From an uncultured Trueperaceae bacterium (lineage in GTDB: Bacteria > Deinococcota > Deinococci > Deinococcales > Trueperaceae): 62,301 nt of DNA. Below are positions 35,900-44,897 of this stretch, in pieces; within the stretch, counting starts at the first letter, position 1; the number at the start of each line of letters is the position of its first letter. A model generated the notes under the pieces. It had not been told where the DNA came from and ran no database searches. It saw nothing but the letters and a program-made list of their open reading frames with translations. The position numbers were made by a program, and so were the translations under genes. Location of the stretch: assembly GCA_937907415.1 (NCBI GenBank), contig CALCHY010000356.1:1-62301 (forward strand), written 5' to 3'.

Positions 35900-36529
35900 T
35901 CACACGTCCATCAGGGCGAACTCGTAGGCGTTGACTACCCGCACGCCTTCGTCCGTGACGTAACTCCTAGGGGCGTTGGCGCCGGAGAGGTGAACGTGGC
36001 CGTGCACGTGCAGCTTCGGTTTGAAGAGGCGGTGGAACATGTTGAAAGCCGCCACGCCCCGGTGGACGCGGTCGTCGCCCTCATGCTGGCCCTGCGGCGC
36101 GGCGTGCGTAAGGAGCACGTCGATGGCGCGGCCGTGCCTGCGGCGGTTCCAAAGCAAGCGCGGCGCCAGGCGCATGACCATGTTGCGGTAGTCAGCCTGC
36201 GTGTACTGGTGGGGGCCGTCGCGGTACCGCAAGCTGCCCTCGATGCCAACCACCAGCAGGCCAGCCGCGTTGACTACCCGCATGTGGACGTTCATGCAGC
36301 CGCCCGGCTGGCGCGGCTCGTCCGACTGTGGGTCACGCACGTAGCCCGAGGCGTGATTGCCGAACACGTACAGGGGCGTGACGCGCGTCTTGGTGGCCAC
36401 GAACTCGAGGACCTCCCCAGGCATGTCGCCCGCGCTCAACACGAGGTCGAACGGGGCGAGGTTGCCGGGGAAGTTGCTCGAGTAGACGACTGGCGAGACG
36501 ACGTCGGCGATGGCCAGGATGCGCGGCAC
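35900..36529 (-). CDS. Metallophosphoesterase-like protein with altered first metal motif
   Basis: A 209-residue protein with SAGDMPG (GD motif), FGNHA (GNH), LLTHAAPQG and HVHGHVH (GHxH), so most of the calcineurin-like site is present. The first motif, normally D-x-H, reads ADVVSP: the aspartate is kept but the histidine is valine. Substrate unknown; metal stoichiometry may differ. GTG start at 36529, 6 bases after the prfB stop, so it is likely co-transcribed with prfB. Confidence 0.75.
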   Translation of the reverse strand: MPRILAIADVVSPVVYSSNFPGNLAPFDLVLSAGDMPGEVLEFVATKTRVTPLYVFGNHASGYVRDPQSDEPRQPGGCMNVHMRVVNAAGLLVVGIEGSLRYRDGPHQYTQADYRNMVMRLAPRLLWNRRRHGRAIDVLLTHAAPQGQHEGDDRVHRGVAAFNMFHRLFKPKLHVHGHVHLSGANAPRSYVTDEGVRVVNAYEFALMDV

Positions 36530-36535
36530 TTAAGC

Positions 36536-37640
36536 CTAGGCGACCATTTCGTTCTTAGCCGACCACTCGAGGCCTTCCCAGATCAGGTCCTCGATGTCGC
36601 CGTCCAGCACGTTGTCTGGGTCGTGGCGCATGGCGGCAGTGCGGTGGTCCTTCACGTACTGCTTGTCGAGCACGTACGAGCGGATCTGCGAGCCCCACTC
36701 GATGGCCTTCTGCTCTCCTCTGGCCTTCAACTGCTCCGCTAGGCGGCGCTGCTCCTCGCGCTCGTACAGCCGCGACCGCAGCACCGTCATGGCCTTCTCG
36801 CGGTTCTTGATCTGCGACTTGCCGTCTTGAATGGTCACGATGATCTCGTCCGGCGTGCCCGACTTGTAGACGACGCGCACGGCAGAGTCGGTCGTGTTGA
36901 CCGACTGGCCGCCCGGCCCGCTCGAGCGGTAGACGTCGACACGCAGGTCCTTCTGGTCGATGTTCAAGTCGAAGCTGTCGTCGATCTCCGGCATGACCTC
37001 GACAGACGCGAACGACGTGTGCCGCCGCCCCTGCGAGTCGAACGGGCTGACGCGCACGAGGCGGTGCACGCCGCCCTCGACGCGCAGCATGCCGAAAGCG
37101 CGCTCGCCCCTCACGATCATCTGGGCGTACTCGATGCCGTTCGGTGCGTCGTGGTTAGGTACCAGGTCGAGGAGTTCGACCTGCATGCCGTGCCGTTCCG
37201 CGAAGCGTCTGTACATGCGCAGCAGCATCCCGGCCCAGTCCGAGGATTCCGTTCCGCCTGCGCCAGGTTTGATGGTGACGATCGCTGCCCTGGCGTCATG
37301 GTCGCCATTGAACAGCGTTTCGCGGTAGAGCTTGTCGAGGCGAGCCTCCACGCTAGTCAGTTCGCTGCCTAGCTCGTCTTCCTCGTCAGGGGTGGCCAAC
37401 TCGTAGAGCTCGGTGAGACCCTCCACGTCGCCAGCGATGGCGCCGAACTCTTCCACCACGCGCCGAAGCTGCGTGGCTTCTTGGTTGATGCGCCTGGCGT
37501 TCTCAGGGTCGTTCCACAGGTTGGGGTCGTTCAGTTGCGGTTCTAGGAGTTCCAGCTTGGCCTTCTTGGAAGCCAAGTCAAAGATACCCCCGGAGGTCTT
37601 GGACTCTATCTTGCAGTTCGATCAAGCTTGCGTTTGGCAT
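36536..37640 (-). CDS. prfB: Peptide chain release factor 2 (programmed +1 frameshift)
   Basis: RF2 reads UGA and UAA stop codons. The gene starts at ATG 37640 (GGAGG 5 bases upstream), runs 20 codons to an in-frame TGA at 37580-37578, and continues in the +1 frame to 36536, giving 367 residues. The main frame has the GGQ loop ([16 protein letters not shown]) for peptidyl-tRNA hydrolysis and the family's [19 protein letters not shown]. The tripeptide anticodon region (SPF) is in [10 protein letters not shown]. Annotating only the open frame from 37576 would lose the first 21 residues. A -10-like TAGAGT lies at 37662-37657. Confidence 0.94.
37577..37592 (-). promoter_or_regulatory. Programmed frameshift site of prfB
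   Basis: Read on the reverse strand the site is CGG GGG TAT CTT TGA C: an internal Shine-Dalgarno-like GGGGG, the slippery CTT, and the stop UGA followed by C. It matches the Escherichia coli RF2 site almost base for base. Low RF2 slows termination and lets ribosomes slip +1, so RF2 controls its own level. Confidence 0.93.
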
Positions 37641-37747
37641 ACAGCCCTCCACAGACACTCTAGCAGGCGCCAGGGGCGGCACTGAGAGCGCCGAAGACCG
37701 CACCTGGTCGTGATATCCTCCCCTGACCTCGCACCGGAGGCGCGCGC

Positions 37748-38488
37748 TTGGCAATCTTCGAAGGCTTCGGCATCCAGGACGTCATCGACATCCTGATAAT
37801 CGCCGTCCTGCTGTACCAATCCTACGCACTGCTGCGTGGAACCCGCGCCTGGAACGTCTTGCGCGGACTCCTCGCCGTCGCCGGGCTCTGGTTCCTCGCC
37901 GGACAGGCCGGACTGCAGGCAACGAAGTGGTTGTTCGACGCCATCGCGCCTGTCGGTTTCTTCGCCGTAGTCGTAGTGTTCCAACCCGAGTTGCGCGCGG
38001 TGCTCGAGCGGGTAGGCAGGGGCCGCATGCAGCGCAGCGTCAGCGCCGACCCGGTAAGCGAGATCATGACGGCCGTCCGCGAACTCGCCAGCCAACGTAA
38101 AGGGCTGCTGGTTGCCGTCGAGCGCCGCACTCCCCTCAAGGAGTACGCGGACCGCGGCACGTCCATCGGCGCCCCCGTGAGTGCCGCGCTGCTCCAAACG
38201 ATCTTCGCGTCAACCGGCCCGCTGCACGACGGCGCGGTCATCATCAAAGAGGACCTCGTCACCCACGCTGGCGTCATCTTCCCGCTCTCCGACAAGCACG
38301 AGGGCTGGTCCGTCAAGCACGGCACCCGCCACCGCGCCGCGCTCGGCCTCTCGGAGGTGACGGACGCGCTCGTCGTCGTAGTGAGCGAGGAGCGCGGCAC
38401 CGTGAGCATCGCGGAAGCTGGCGTCCTAACCACCGACATCGCGCCGGCCGACGTCCTGAAGGCCCTGCGCGAGGCGTACGCGCAATGA
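37748..38488 (+). CDS. cdaA: Diadenylate cyclase CdaA
   Basis: A 246-residue membrane enzyme making c-di-AMP from two ATP. Three N-terminal membrane segments (about residues 8-75) precede the DAC domain with both diagnostic motifs, DGAVII and RHRAAL. c-di-AMP governs potassium and wall homeostasis. The start is TTG at 37748, with GGAGG 7 bases upstream; TATCCT at 37714 may be the -10. The ATGA overlap with cdaR means the two are translated together. The usual third gene, glmM, is absent; def, fmt and der follow instead. Confidence 0.94.
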   Translation: MAIFEGFGIQDVIDILIIAVLLYQSYALLRGTRAWNVLRGLLAVAGLWFLAGQAGLQATKWLFDAIAPVGFFAVVVVFQPELRAVLERVGRGRMQRSVSADPVSEIMTAVRELASQRKGLLVAVERRTPLKEYADRGTSIGAPVSAALLQTIFASTGPLHDGAVIIKEDLVTHAGVIFPLSDKHEGWSVKHGTRHRAALGLSEVTDALVVVVSEERGTVSIAEAGVLTTDIAPADVLKALREAYAQ

Positions 38489-39411
38489 CGGGCGCGTGGT
38501 CGGTGCTCGTCGCGCTACTTAGGCGCCTGCTGCGCAACTGGCCGAGCAAGCTAGTGGCCGCCATGGCAGCGTTCGTCTTCTGGTTCCTCGTGACGAGCAC
38601 CAGCACGAGCACCACGCAACGCTCGTTCCTGCTGCCCCTCGATGTCGACGGCGTAGAAGCCAGCGCCATCGCCGTCGGTGTGCCTGACGTGGTCGAAGTG
38701 AGCGTCGCTGGCCCGAGCGCGCGCGTCGACCGCCTGCGTGCAGATCAGCTCCGCGCCACCCTCGATCTGGCGGACGTGGCGGGCGACTTCGAGCGCCAGA
38801 TCCAAGTCCAGACCCCGCCGGACGTGCGCCTCCTCCACGTGGACCCAGAGGTCGTCATCGGTTTCCTCGAGCAAGTAGTCAGCCGCGACCTGCCCGTCGA
38901 GGTCGGATTGCTCGGCGCCGCACCCGAGGGCGAGGAGCTAAGCGCCAGCGCCCAACCGGCGCGGGTGACGTTGACTGGGCGGCGGCAGGTGCTCGACCAG
39001 GTCACACGCACGGTCGCCCTCGCTCCCGCCAAGGGTGGAGACGTTGAGTTGCTCGCACTCGACGCCAACGGGCTGCCCGTGCAAGGGGTAACGTTCGCCC
39101 CCACCAAAGTGACGGTCACCTTCACGGCAAGCACCGTGCTGCGCACCAAGGAAGTGGCGCTCGCCTTCACGCCCCCGAGCGGCTCGTCGTTGCTGAGCGC
39201 CACCCTCAGCGCAACTACGGTCACCGTGGCAGGCAAGCCGGACGCCCTCGCAGCCGTCACGCAAGTGACGGGCACGGTAGAGCCGCCTACCAGCGGAACG
39301 GCTTCTGGCCGGTATACTCTGCCTGTTCGCCTCGCCCTGCCTGCCGGGGTGGTGGCGCTTAGCGCTCCAACCGTGACCCTGCAGTACGCCGCCGAGGCCG
39401 TACCACGCTGA
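38485..39411 (+). CDS. cdaR: CdaA regulator CdaR (YbbR-like)
   Basis: An N-terminal membrane segment (residues 20-40, KLVAAMAAFVFWFLV) with the rest outside the cytoplasm as YbbR repeats, seen as repeated strands ending in V-x-V-x-G or L-P-V (e.g. PDVVEVSVAGPSARVDRL, ARVTLTGRRQVLDQV, ATTVTVAGKPDALAAV). CdaR binds and modulates CdaA in known systems. 308 residues. ATGA overlap with cdaA. Confidence 0.88.
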   Translation: MTGAWSVLVALLRRLLRNWPSKLVAAMAAFVFWFLVTSTSTSTTQRSFLLPLDVDGVEASAIAVGVPDVVEVSVAGPSARVDRLRADQLRATLDLADVAGDFERQIQVQTPPDVRLLHVDPEVVIGFLEQVVSRDLPVEVGLLGAAPEGEELSASAQPARVTLTGRRQVLDQVTRTVALAPAKGGDVELLALDANGLPVQGVTFAPTKVTVTFTASTVLRTKEVALAFTPPSGSSLLSATLSATTVTVAGKPDALAAVTQVTGTVEPPTSGTASGRYTLPVRLALPAGVVALSAPTVTLQYAAEAVPR

Positions 39412-39445
39412 CAGCCCCTGCACCACGGTGACAGCAGGAGGAACC

Positions 39446-40036
39446 TTGATCCACCCCATTCGGCTGTTCGGCGACCCCGTTCTGCGGCGCCGCGCACTGC
39501 CAGTCACAAACTTCGACGAGCGCCTCAAGACCCTCGCTGCCGACATGTTCGAGACCATGTACGCGGCCGAAGGCGTTGGCCTCGCCGCCCCGCAAATCGG
39601 CGTTTCGCGGCGCATGTTCGTGGCGCTCGAGTTGCCAACGCCAGCAGACGATGACGATGAAGACGACTCGCGCTGGGATCAGCGCGTCGAGCACGTGATC
39701 ATCAACCCGCTCATCACGCGCCGCGCCGGCGTGCAACTAGCACGCGACGGCTGCCTCAGCCTCCCTGGCCTCACGGCGCTGGACGTGCCGCGCGACCTGG
39801 CGGTCGACGTCACCTACCAGGACCTCGCCGGAGCCACTCACACCATCAGCGCTGACGGCTACTTCGCACACGTCCTCCAGCACGAGTTCGATCACTTGGA
39901 GGGCGTCCTCTACTACGACCACCTCCCCGAACCGCGCAGGCAGGCGTTCCTAGAAGAACACCGCAGGGAGCTCGTCGACATGCAACGCCGCGCCAAGGCC
40001 GCGCTGCGTGAGGACAGGGCGGCAGTCAAGCGGTGA
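39446..40036 (+). CDS. def: Peptide deformylase
   Basis: Removes the formyl group from nascent N-terminal methionine. Three metal-enzyme motifs are present: GVGLAAPQIG, DGCLSLPG (metal cysteine; the usual E is D), and QHEFDHLEG with the H-E-x2-H metal and catalytic residues. The TTG at 39446 has AGGAGG 5 bases upstream and gives 196 residues; the GTG at 39428 lacks a ribosome site. An acidic insert (DDDDEDD) around residue 65 separates the first two motifs. GTGA overlap with fmt. Confidence 0.93.
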   Translation: MIHPIRLFGDPVLRRRALPVTNFDERLKTLAADMFETMYAAEGVGLAAPQIGVSRRMFVALELPTPADDDDEDDSRWDQRVEHVIINPLITRRAGVQLARDGCLSLPGLTALDVPRDLAVDVTYQDLAGATHTISADGYFAHVLQHEFDHLEGVLYYDHLPEPRRQAFLEEHRRELVDMQRRAKAALREDRAAVKR

Positions 40037-40974
40037 AGCCGTTACGGGTCGCCTTCTTCGGCACTCCAGAGTTCGCCGTGCCGACGCTGGAGGCGCTCGC
40101 CAGGCAACACCATGTCCTGCTCGCCGTCACCCAGCCGCCTAAACCAGCCGGTCGTGGGCTGACAGTGCGCCAACCGGCAGCTGCGCGGCTGGCGGAGGCT
40201 AGGGACATCGAAGTGGCGCAACCGCGGCGCCTGCGCGACCCGGAGTTCCTGGCTCGCCTGCGGGCACTCGATCTAGACGTAGGCGTCACGGCGGCATACG
40301 GCCGCATCCTCCCGCCCGCACTGCTCGAGCTGCCGCGCTTCGGGGTCCTGAACGTTCACGCTAGCTTGCTACCGCGCTGGCGCGGGGCAGCCCCTATCCA
40401 ACACGCGCTCATCGCCGGTGACGCCGAAACGGGCATAACCATCATGCAGACCGAAGAGGGCCTCGACACCGGCCCCATCCGCCTGCAGCGGCGCGTAACC
40501 GTCGCAGCGAGTGACGACGCCATCACGCTGGCGGCCTCGCTCGCGCAGTTAGGCGCTGAGGTGCTCACGGAGGCGCTTACCCTGTTGGCGGCGGACTCGT
40601 TGCCCGTAACTCCGCAAGACGAGGGAGCGGTCACGGTGGCGCCGCCCCTCACCGCCCTTGACGGGCATGTGCGCTGGCACGCTTCGGCCGTTGACATCGC
40701 CAACCGCCACCGCGGCGTCGCTGGTTGGCCAGGCAGTTCGTTCGAGTTCGGGGGCAGCCGCGTGAAGGTGCTCGAGTTGACCGCCCTCCCTGACGCGGAA
40801 ACGGGCGCTGCCGCACCAGGGCAGGTCGTTCGGCTGACTGGCGACGTCGTTCAGGTGGCCGCCGGCTCTGGCATAGTGGAGTTGAGCACGGTCAAGCCCG
40901 CCTCGAAGGGCGCGATGAGCGCCCGCGCGTGGGCGAACGGGCGCGGAGTGAGAGTGGGTGCGGTACTTGTATAG
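40033..40974 (+). CDS. fmt: Methionyl-tRNA formyltransferase
   Basis: Formylates initiator Met-tRNA using 10-formyltetrahydrofolate. Motifs: VAFFGTPEFAVPTLEAL at the start and NVHASLLPRWRGAAPI, the catalytic N-x-H region, near residue 107. 313 residues. The GTG overlaps the TGA of def by 4 bases, and its own 3' end overlaps der by 17 bases. Def and Fmt act on opposite ends of the same formyl cycle. Confidence 0.95.
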   Translation: MKPLRVAFFGTPEFAVPTLEALARQHHVLLAVTQPPKPAGRGLTVRQPAAARLAEARDIEVAQPRRLRDPEFLARLRALDLDVGVTAAYGRILPPALLELPRFGVLNVHASLLPRWRGAAPIQHALIAGDAETGITIMQTEEGLDTGPIRLQRRVTVAASDDAITLAASLAQLGAEVLTEALTLLAADSLPVTPQDEGAVTVAPPLTALDGHVRWHASAVDIANRHRGVAGWPGSSFEFGGSRVKVLELTALPDAETGAAAPGQVVRLTGDVVQVAAGSGIVELSTVKPASKGAMSARAWANGRGVRVGAVLV

Positions 40975-42283
40975 CGTCGCCATAGTTGGCAGACCTAACG
41001 TCGGCAAGTCGAGTCTCTTCAACCGCTTAGTCGGCCGGAGGGAGGCGATCGTCGCTGACGTCCCGGGTGTTACCCGCGACGTCAAGGAGGGCCAGGTCGC
41101 CACGGACGACGGGCGCACCTTCCGCCTGTTCGATACCGGCGGGCTATGGTCCGGCGACCGCTGGGAAGCGGCGATCAAGGGCCGTGTGGAGGCAGCCCTC
41201 GTCGGGGTCGATCTAGTGCTGCTCTGCGTCGACGGTCGCGCTGGCGTCGTCAGCGCCGACCACGAGGTCGCAGAGTGGTTGCGCACGAAGAGCAAGAACG
41301 TCCTCCTCGTAGCCACCAAGGTCGACGACCCGCGTCACGCGGAAGCTGGCGAGTTCTTCGAGCTCTACGCGCTCGGGTTCGGGGAGCCGTTCGTCACGGC
41401 GGCCGAGCACGCTATCGGCACCCATGAGCTCGTCCACCACATCGCCGAGCTGATGGGTGACGCCGCTGAAGAGGTCGAGGAGAACGCGGTCAAGATCGCC
41501 ATCATCGGACGGCCGAACGTAGGCAAGTCGAGCATCGTCAACGCACTGGTCGGCGACGAGCGCGTCATCGTAGCGGATTTGCCCGGCACCACCCGCGATC
41601 CTGTGGACGTGCACTTCGAGTTCGGCGGGCGGCCGTTCGTGCTGATAGACACGGCGGGCATGGCCCGCAAGGACGTCGGCGACCTCGAGTACTACGCGAG
41701 GATCCGCGGTGAGATGGCGTTGCGGCGAGCGGACGTTGCGATCTTGGTGGTCGATCCGTTCGAGCTCGGAGATCACGAGCTGCGCCTCGCTAACCTCGCC
41801 CTCGAGTGGGGCAAGCCGGTCGCCGTCGCCGTCAACAAGTGGGACCTGGTGGCCGACGAACAACTCGAGCCGTTCCGCGAACGCTTGGACCAGCAGCTCG
41901 CGCACCTGGCGTTCGCGCCGCGCGTGTACACGAGCGCCTTGACCGACTTCGGCCTCCACGAGTTGTTGGCTACTGCCGTGCGCCTCTACGACACGGCGCA
42001 CATGCGCGTTGGCACTTCCGAGTTGAACGGTTGGCTCGACGTCTGGACTGCGCGGCAGACGCCCCCGAACTTCTCAGGCAGGCCGCTCAAGCTGCTCTAC
42101 GTCAGTCAGGTCGACGTCGCACCGCCGACCTTCGTCTTCTCCATCAACAGCGAGTCACTGCTGACCAGGCCGTACGAGCATTACTTGCGCAACCGCATCC
42201 GCGAGGACGTCGGCTTCGCGGAGGTGCCGATCAGGATGGTGTTCAAGGAGCGCAGCGGCGGCAAGAAGAAAGTCCGCGTTTGA
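40958..42283 (+). CDS. der: Ribosome assembly GTPase Der (EngA)
   Basis: Two tandem GTPase domains, each with a P-loop GRPNVGKSS (residues about 10 and 184), followed by PGVTRD and PGTTRD (G2) and DTGG / DTAG (G3), and a C-terminal KH-like domain ending in a basic KERSGGKKKVRV tail. 441 residues. Der is needed for 50S subunit maturation. GTG start inside the end of fmt. Confidence 0.95.
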   Translation: MRYLYSVAIVGRPNVGKSSLFNRLVGRREAIVADVPGVTRDVKEGQVATDDGRTFRLFDTGGLWSGDRWEAAIKGRVEAALVGVDLVLLCVDGRAGVVSADHEVAEWLRTKSKNVLLVATKVDDPRHAEAGEFFELYALGFGEPFVTAAEHAIGTHELVHHIAELMGDAAEEVEENAVKIAIIGRPNVGKSSIVNALVGDERVIVADLPGTTRDPVDVHFEFGGRPFVLIDTAGMARKDVGDLEYYARIRGEMALRRADVAILVVDPFELGDHELRLANLALEWGKPVAVAVNKWDLVADEQLEPFRERLDQQLAHLAFAPRVYTSALTDFGLHELLATAVRLYDTAHMRVGTSELNGWLDVWTARQTPPNFSGRPLKLLYVSQVDVAPPTFVFSINSESLLTRPYEHYLRNRIREDVGFAEVPIRMVFKERSGGKKKVRV

Positions 42284-42302
42284 GGAGGGCGCGGCTGCTG
42301 GT

Positions 42303-43031
42303 TCAGCCGCGCTCGACGGTCAGGGTCACTCGCAGGTTGCCCCTCCGCGTTTCGCCCTCGACCTTGGCGACGTTGAAGCGCCCTAACCCGGCGGCGTAGA
42401 CCTCGTCGCCGACCGCCGCGCTAGCGGCTTTGCCCGCCGGGCGCCCGTTGACGGTCACGCGCCCAGCAGCAACGCCCTTGGCGAAGTAAGCGCGCGACAC
42501 CCCGAACGCTCGCGCGCCGAGCACGTCGACGCGCAGGGATGGCACGACGGCCGACTGGGTCTTGCTGTTGCCTCCGAACGCCAACTCGACGCGCGCCTCA
42601 CTCGCGCTGACGGGCACGCCTGCCACGCTGAGCAGCCCCTCCAACTCTGGTGGCAGCGCCCCGAGGACGACGATGCTGGCTCCGTCCTGGTGAGAGGTGG
42701 CGTCACCGAGCCTGCCAGCGCCGACGACCCGTTGGGCGGCGGCGCGCAGGTTATCAGGGTCCACGTCGCCCTCGACGTAGAGGGCGGTGAGCAGCGCTGT
42801 TGCCTCCGGCACGGAGTCAGGCAACGCGCATACGACACGTCGCCTCGCCCCTGGGTAGCCGCCCCAGGCACTAGCCCTCACGCCGTGAGTCCTGACCTCC
42901 GCCATCAGGGCGTCGGCGGCCTCTGGCTCGAGGAAATCACTGAACGCGACGCGCCCACCCGCCGCCTGCTTAGCCAACGAAGCCGCAGTAGCAGGCGGCT
43001 CTGGTTGGCTACGGCCCTCAGCGGACGTCAA
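42303..43031 (-). CDS. S4-domain RNA-binding protein (YlmH-like)
   Basis: A 242-residue protein whose C-terminal third is an S4 domain (FGVSRAYFAKGVAAGRVTVNGR, then AVGDEVYAAGLGRF). The N-terminal part (VAFSDFLEPEAADALMAEV; GGYPGARRRVVCALPD) matches the YlmH/photosystem-II-S4 group, which in Firmicutes has been tied to ribosome rescue and cell division gene clusters. The apparent start TTG at 43031 overlaps the upstream CBS gene by 14 bases, with AGAGG 4 bases away. The first 25 residues look unconserved. Confidence 0.8.
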   Translation of the reverse strand: MTSAEGRSQPEPPATAASLAKQAAGGRVAFSDFLEPEAADALMAEVRTHGVRASAWGGYPGARRRVVCALPDSVPEATALLTALYVEGDVDPDNLRAAAQRVVGAGRLGDATSHQDGASIVVLGALPPELEGLLSVAGVPVSASEARVELAFGGNSKTQSAVVPSLRVDVLGARAFGVSRAYFAKGVAAGRVTVNGRPAGKAASAAVGDEVYAAGLGRFNVAKVEGETRRGNLRVTLTVERG

Positions 43032-43647
43032 CGACCTCTATCCCCGCGGCCTTGAGGCGCTCGGGGAACCCTTGTGCCCCGTCGCCTGCCACGCGCAGCA
43101 CGAGGCGGCGCTTGTGGCCGGGCTGGATGCCGGTCGTCACGGCCGCCACGATGTTGGAAGGCGCGCCTTGCTCCGCCACCTTCGCGAGGACGCCCGGTTC
43201 GTCCGGCAGCTCGACCGTCACGCGGGTGCCGCCCTCGCGCAGTGCAAGGAAGGAGACGAGCGCACGCATGAGGTCGGTGATCGTCAAGATGCCGGCTAGC
43301 TCGTTGCCATCCAAGACAGGCAGGCCGGAGACGCGGTGTTCTTCCATTAGTAGTGCTGCCTGCTCGATGGGGTCCTCGGCGCGCACGGTGATGACTGGCG
43401 ACTTCATCACGTCTTTCACGCGCAGTTTGCTCAACAGGTAGTTGAGTTCGTATATCGAGAGGGTCGTAGCTTTGGACGGTGTCGCCTCTTTGAGGTCGCG
43501 GTCCGTGACGATGCCTATCAACCTGCCGTCACGCGTGACTGGGAGGCGCCTGTAACCGCCCTCTCGCAGGCGCTGCATGGCCTCCATCACGGGCGTATCC
43601 GCGCTCACCGTTTGCGGGTCGGGTGTCATCCACTCGCGAACAAGCAT
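43018..43647 (-). CDS. CBS-pair protein with C-terminal ACT-like domain (AcuB-like)
   Basis: Two CBS domains (residues about 5-60, GYRRLPVTRDGRLIGIVTDRD, and 78-135, HRVSGLPVLDGNELAGILTITD) are followed by an ACT-like domain (VTVELPDEPGVLAKVAEQ). 209 residues, as in AcuB-like proteins that sense adenine nucleotides or amino acids; ligand unknown. ATG at 43647 with AAGGAGGAG 8 bases upstream; TAGCAT at 43680-43675 is a plausible -10. Coupled with the S4-domain gene. Confidence 0.85.
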   Translation of the reverse strand: MLVREWMTPDPQTVSADTPVMEAMQRLREGGYRRLPVTRDGRLIGIVTDRDLKEATPSKATTLSIYELNYLLSKLRVKDVMKSPVITVRAEDPIEQAALLMEEHRVSGLPVLDGNELAGILTITDLMRALVSFLALREGGTRVTVELPDEPGVLAKVAEQGAPSNIVAAVTTGIQPGHKRRLVLRVAGDGAQGFPERLKAAGIEVVDVR

Positions 43648-43725
43648 CCTTTGCTCCTCCTTGGCTTTACCCCGATGCTAACACCGCGCTGTCCCACGTA
43701 AGCATGAAACCCCTTTCCTGCATGC

Positions 43726-43731
43726 CATGAT
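43726..43731 (+). promoter_or_regulatory. -10-like hexamer CATGAT upstream of dxr
   Basis: CATGAT (one change from TATGAT) lies 6 bases before the ATG at 43738. Weaker than the others of this type. Confidence 0.3.
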
Positions 43732-43737
43732 GCCCGG

Positions 43738-44871
43738 ATGGAGCGCTTGGCCATACTCGGTTCCACGGGTTCGATCGGCGTGCAGACCATCGACGTGGCG
43801 CGCTGGCACGGCCTGAAGGTGGTGGCGTTGGCTGCTGGTCGCAACGCCGCCTTGTTGGTCAGGCAAGCTCACGAGCTGAAACCCGAGATAGTGGCGTGCC
43901 ATGAGGCGGTGGAAGCGGAGGTGCGCGACAACCTCCCATCTGGCACGCGCCTGGTCGTTGGCGCCGCTGGGTTGGAGGAAGTGGCTACGGCAGAGGCCGA
44001 CGTCGTCGTCGCGGCCGTTCCAGGGATCGCTGGCCTCGCGCCCACGGCCGCGGCCTTGCGCGCCGGGCGTCACGTGGCCCTCGCCAACAAGGAAGCCATG
44101 GTCGTGGCTGGCCCGCTCATGTGGCAGCTCGCGCGCGAGCACGGCGCCCGCATCACGCCCGTAGACTCCGAGCACTCCGCCCTCTACCAATGCCTGGTGG
44201 GCGAGGACGTGGACGAGGTCTCGGCCCTCGTGCTGACGGCGTCGGGTGGGCCGTTCCGCGAGGGGCCGGCCGACCTGTCGCGCGTTACGCCGGAGCAGGC
44301 CCTCGCGCATCCGAACTGGAGCATGGGGCCGAAGGTCACCGTTGACTCGGCCACCCTCTTCAACAAGGGCCTCGAGGTCCTCGAGGCGCACTACCTCTTC
44401 GAGCTCCCCCTGGACCGCATCGAGGTCGTCGTGCACCCGCAGTCGCTCGTGCACGGCCTCGTAAGGTTCAGGGACGGCAACATCAAGGCCGCGGTCGGGC
44501 CACACGACATGCGCCTGCCCATCCAGTACGCGGTTACGGGGTCGCGGCGCCCGTCCACACCCCTCCCTCCCCTGCCGTTACGCGGTGATTGGACGTTCGA
44601 GGAGCCAGACCACCAGCGCTTCCCTAGCCTGCGGTTGGCGTACGCGGCGGGCGCAGCGGGCGGGGTCGCCCCCGCGTACTTGAACGCAGCGGACGAGGTG
44701 GCCGTTGCCGCCTTCCTCGCGGGGCGACTAGCGTTCGACGGCATCGCGAACGTGCTGGCTAGCGTCCTGCAGGCAGCACCAAGCGCCGCACTCACCTGGG
44801 ACAACATCCACGCCGCCGACCTCGAGGCCAGGCGCATGGCCAAGCGCCACGCGCTGCTGGTGGCGAGCTAG
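43738..44871 (+). CDS. dxr: 1-deoxy-D-xylulose 5-phosphate reductoisomerase
   Basis: Second enzyme of the non-mevalonate isoprenoid pathway. LGSTGSIGVQTIDV binds NADPH at the N terminus; NKEAMVVAG and TPVDSEHSAL hold the substrate and metal; the HPNWSMGPKVTVDSATLFNKGLE region is nearly invariant in the family. 377 residues. Isoprenoids made here would supply the menaquinone tail attached by the UbiA-family enzyme. The M50 protease gene follows within 26 bases. Confidence 0.95.
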   Translation: MERLAILGSTGSIGVQTIDVARWHGLKVVALAAGRNAALLVRQAHELKPEIVACHEAVEAEVRDNLPSGTRLVVGAAGLEEVATAEADVVVAAVPGIAGLAPTAAALRAGRHVALANKEAMVVAGPLMWQLAREHGARITPVDSEHSALYQCLVGEDVDEVSALVLTASGGPFREGPADLSRVTPEQALAHPNWSMGPKVTVDSATLFNKGLEVLEAHYLFELPLDRIEVVVHPQSLVHGLVRFRDGNIKAAVGPHDMRLPIQYAVTGSRRPSTPLPPLPLRGDWTFEEPDHQRFPSLRLAYAAGAAGGVAPAYLNAADEVAVAAFLAGRLAFDGIANVLASVLQAAPSAALTWDNIHAADLEARRMAKRHALLVAS

Positions 44872-44897
44872 TCGTGGGCGGCTCAGGCGGAGTCAAG

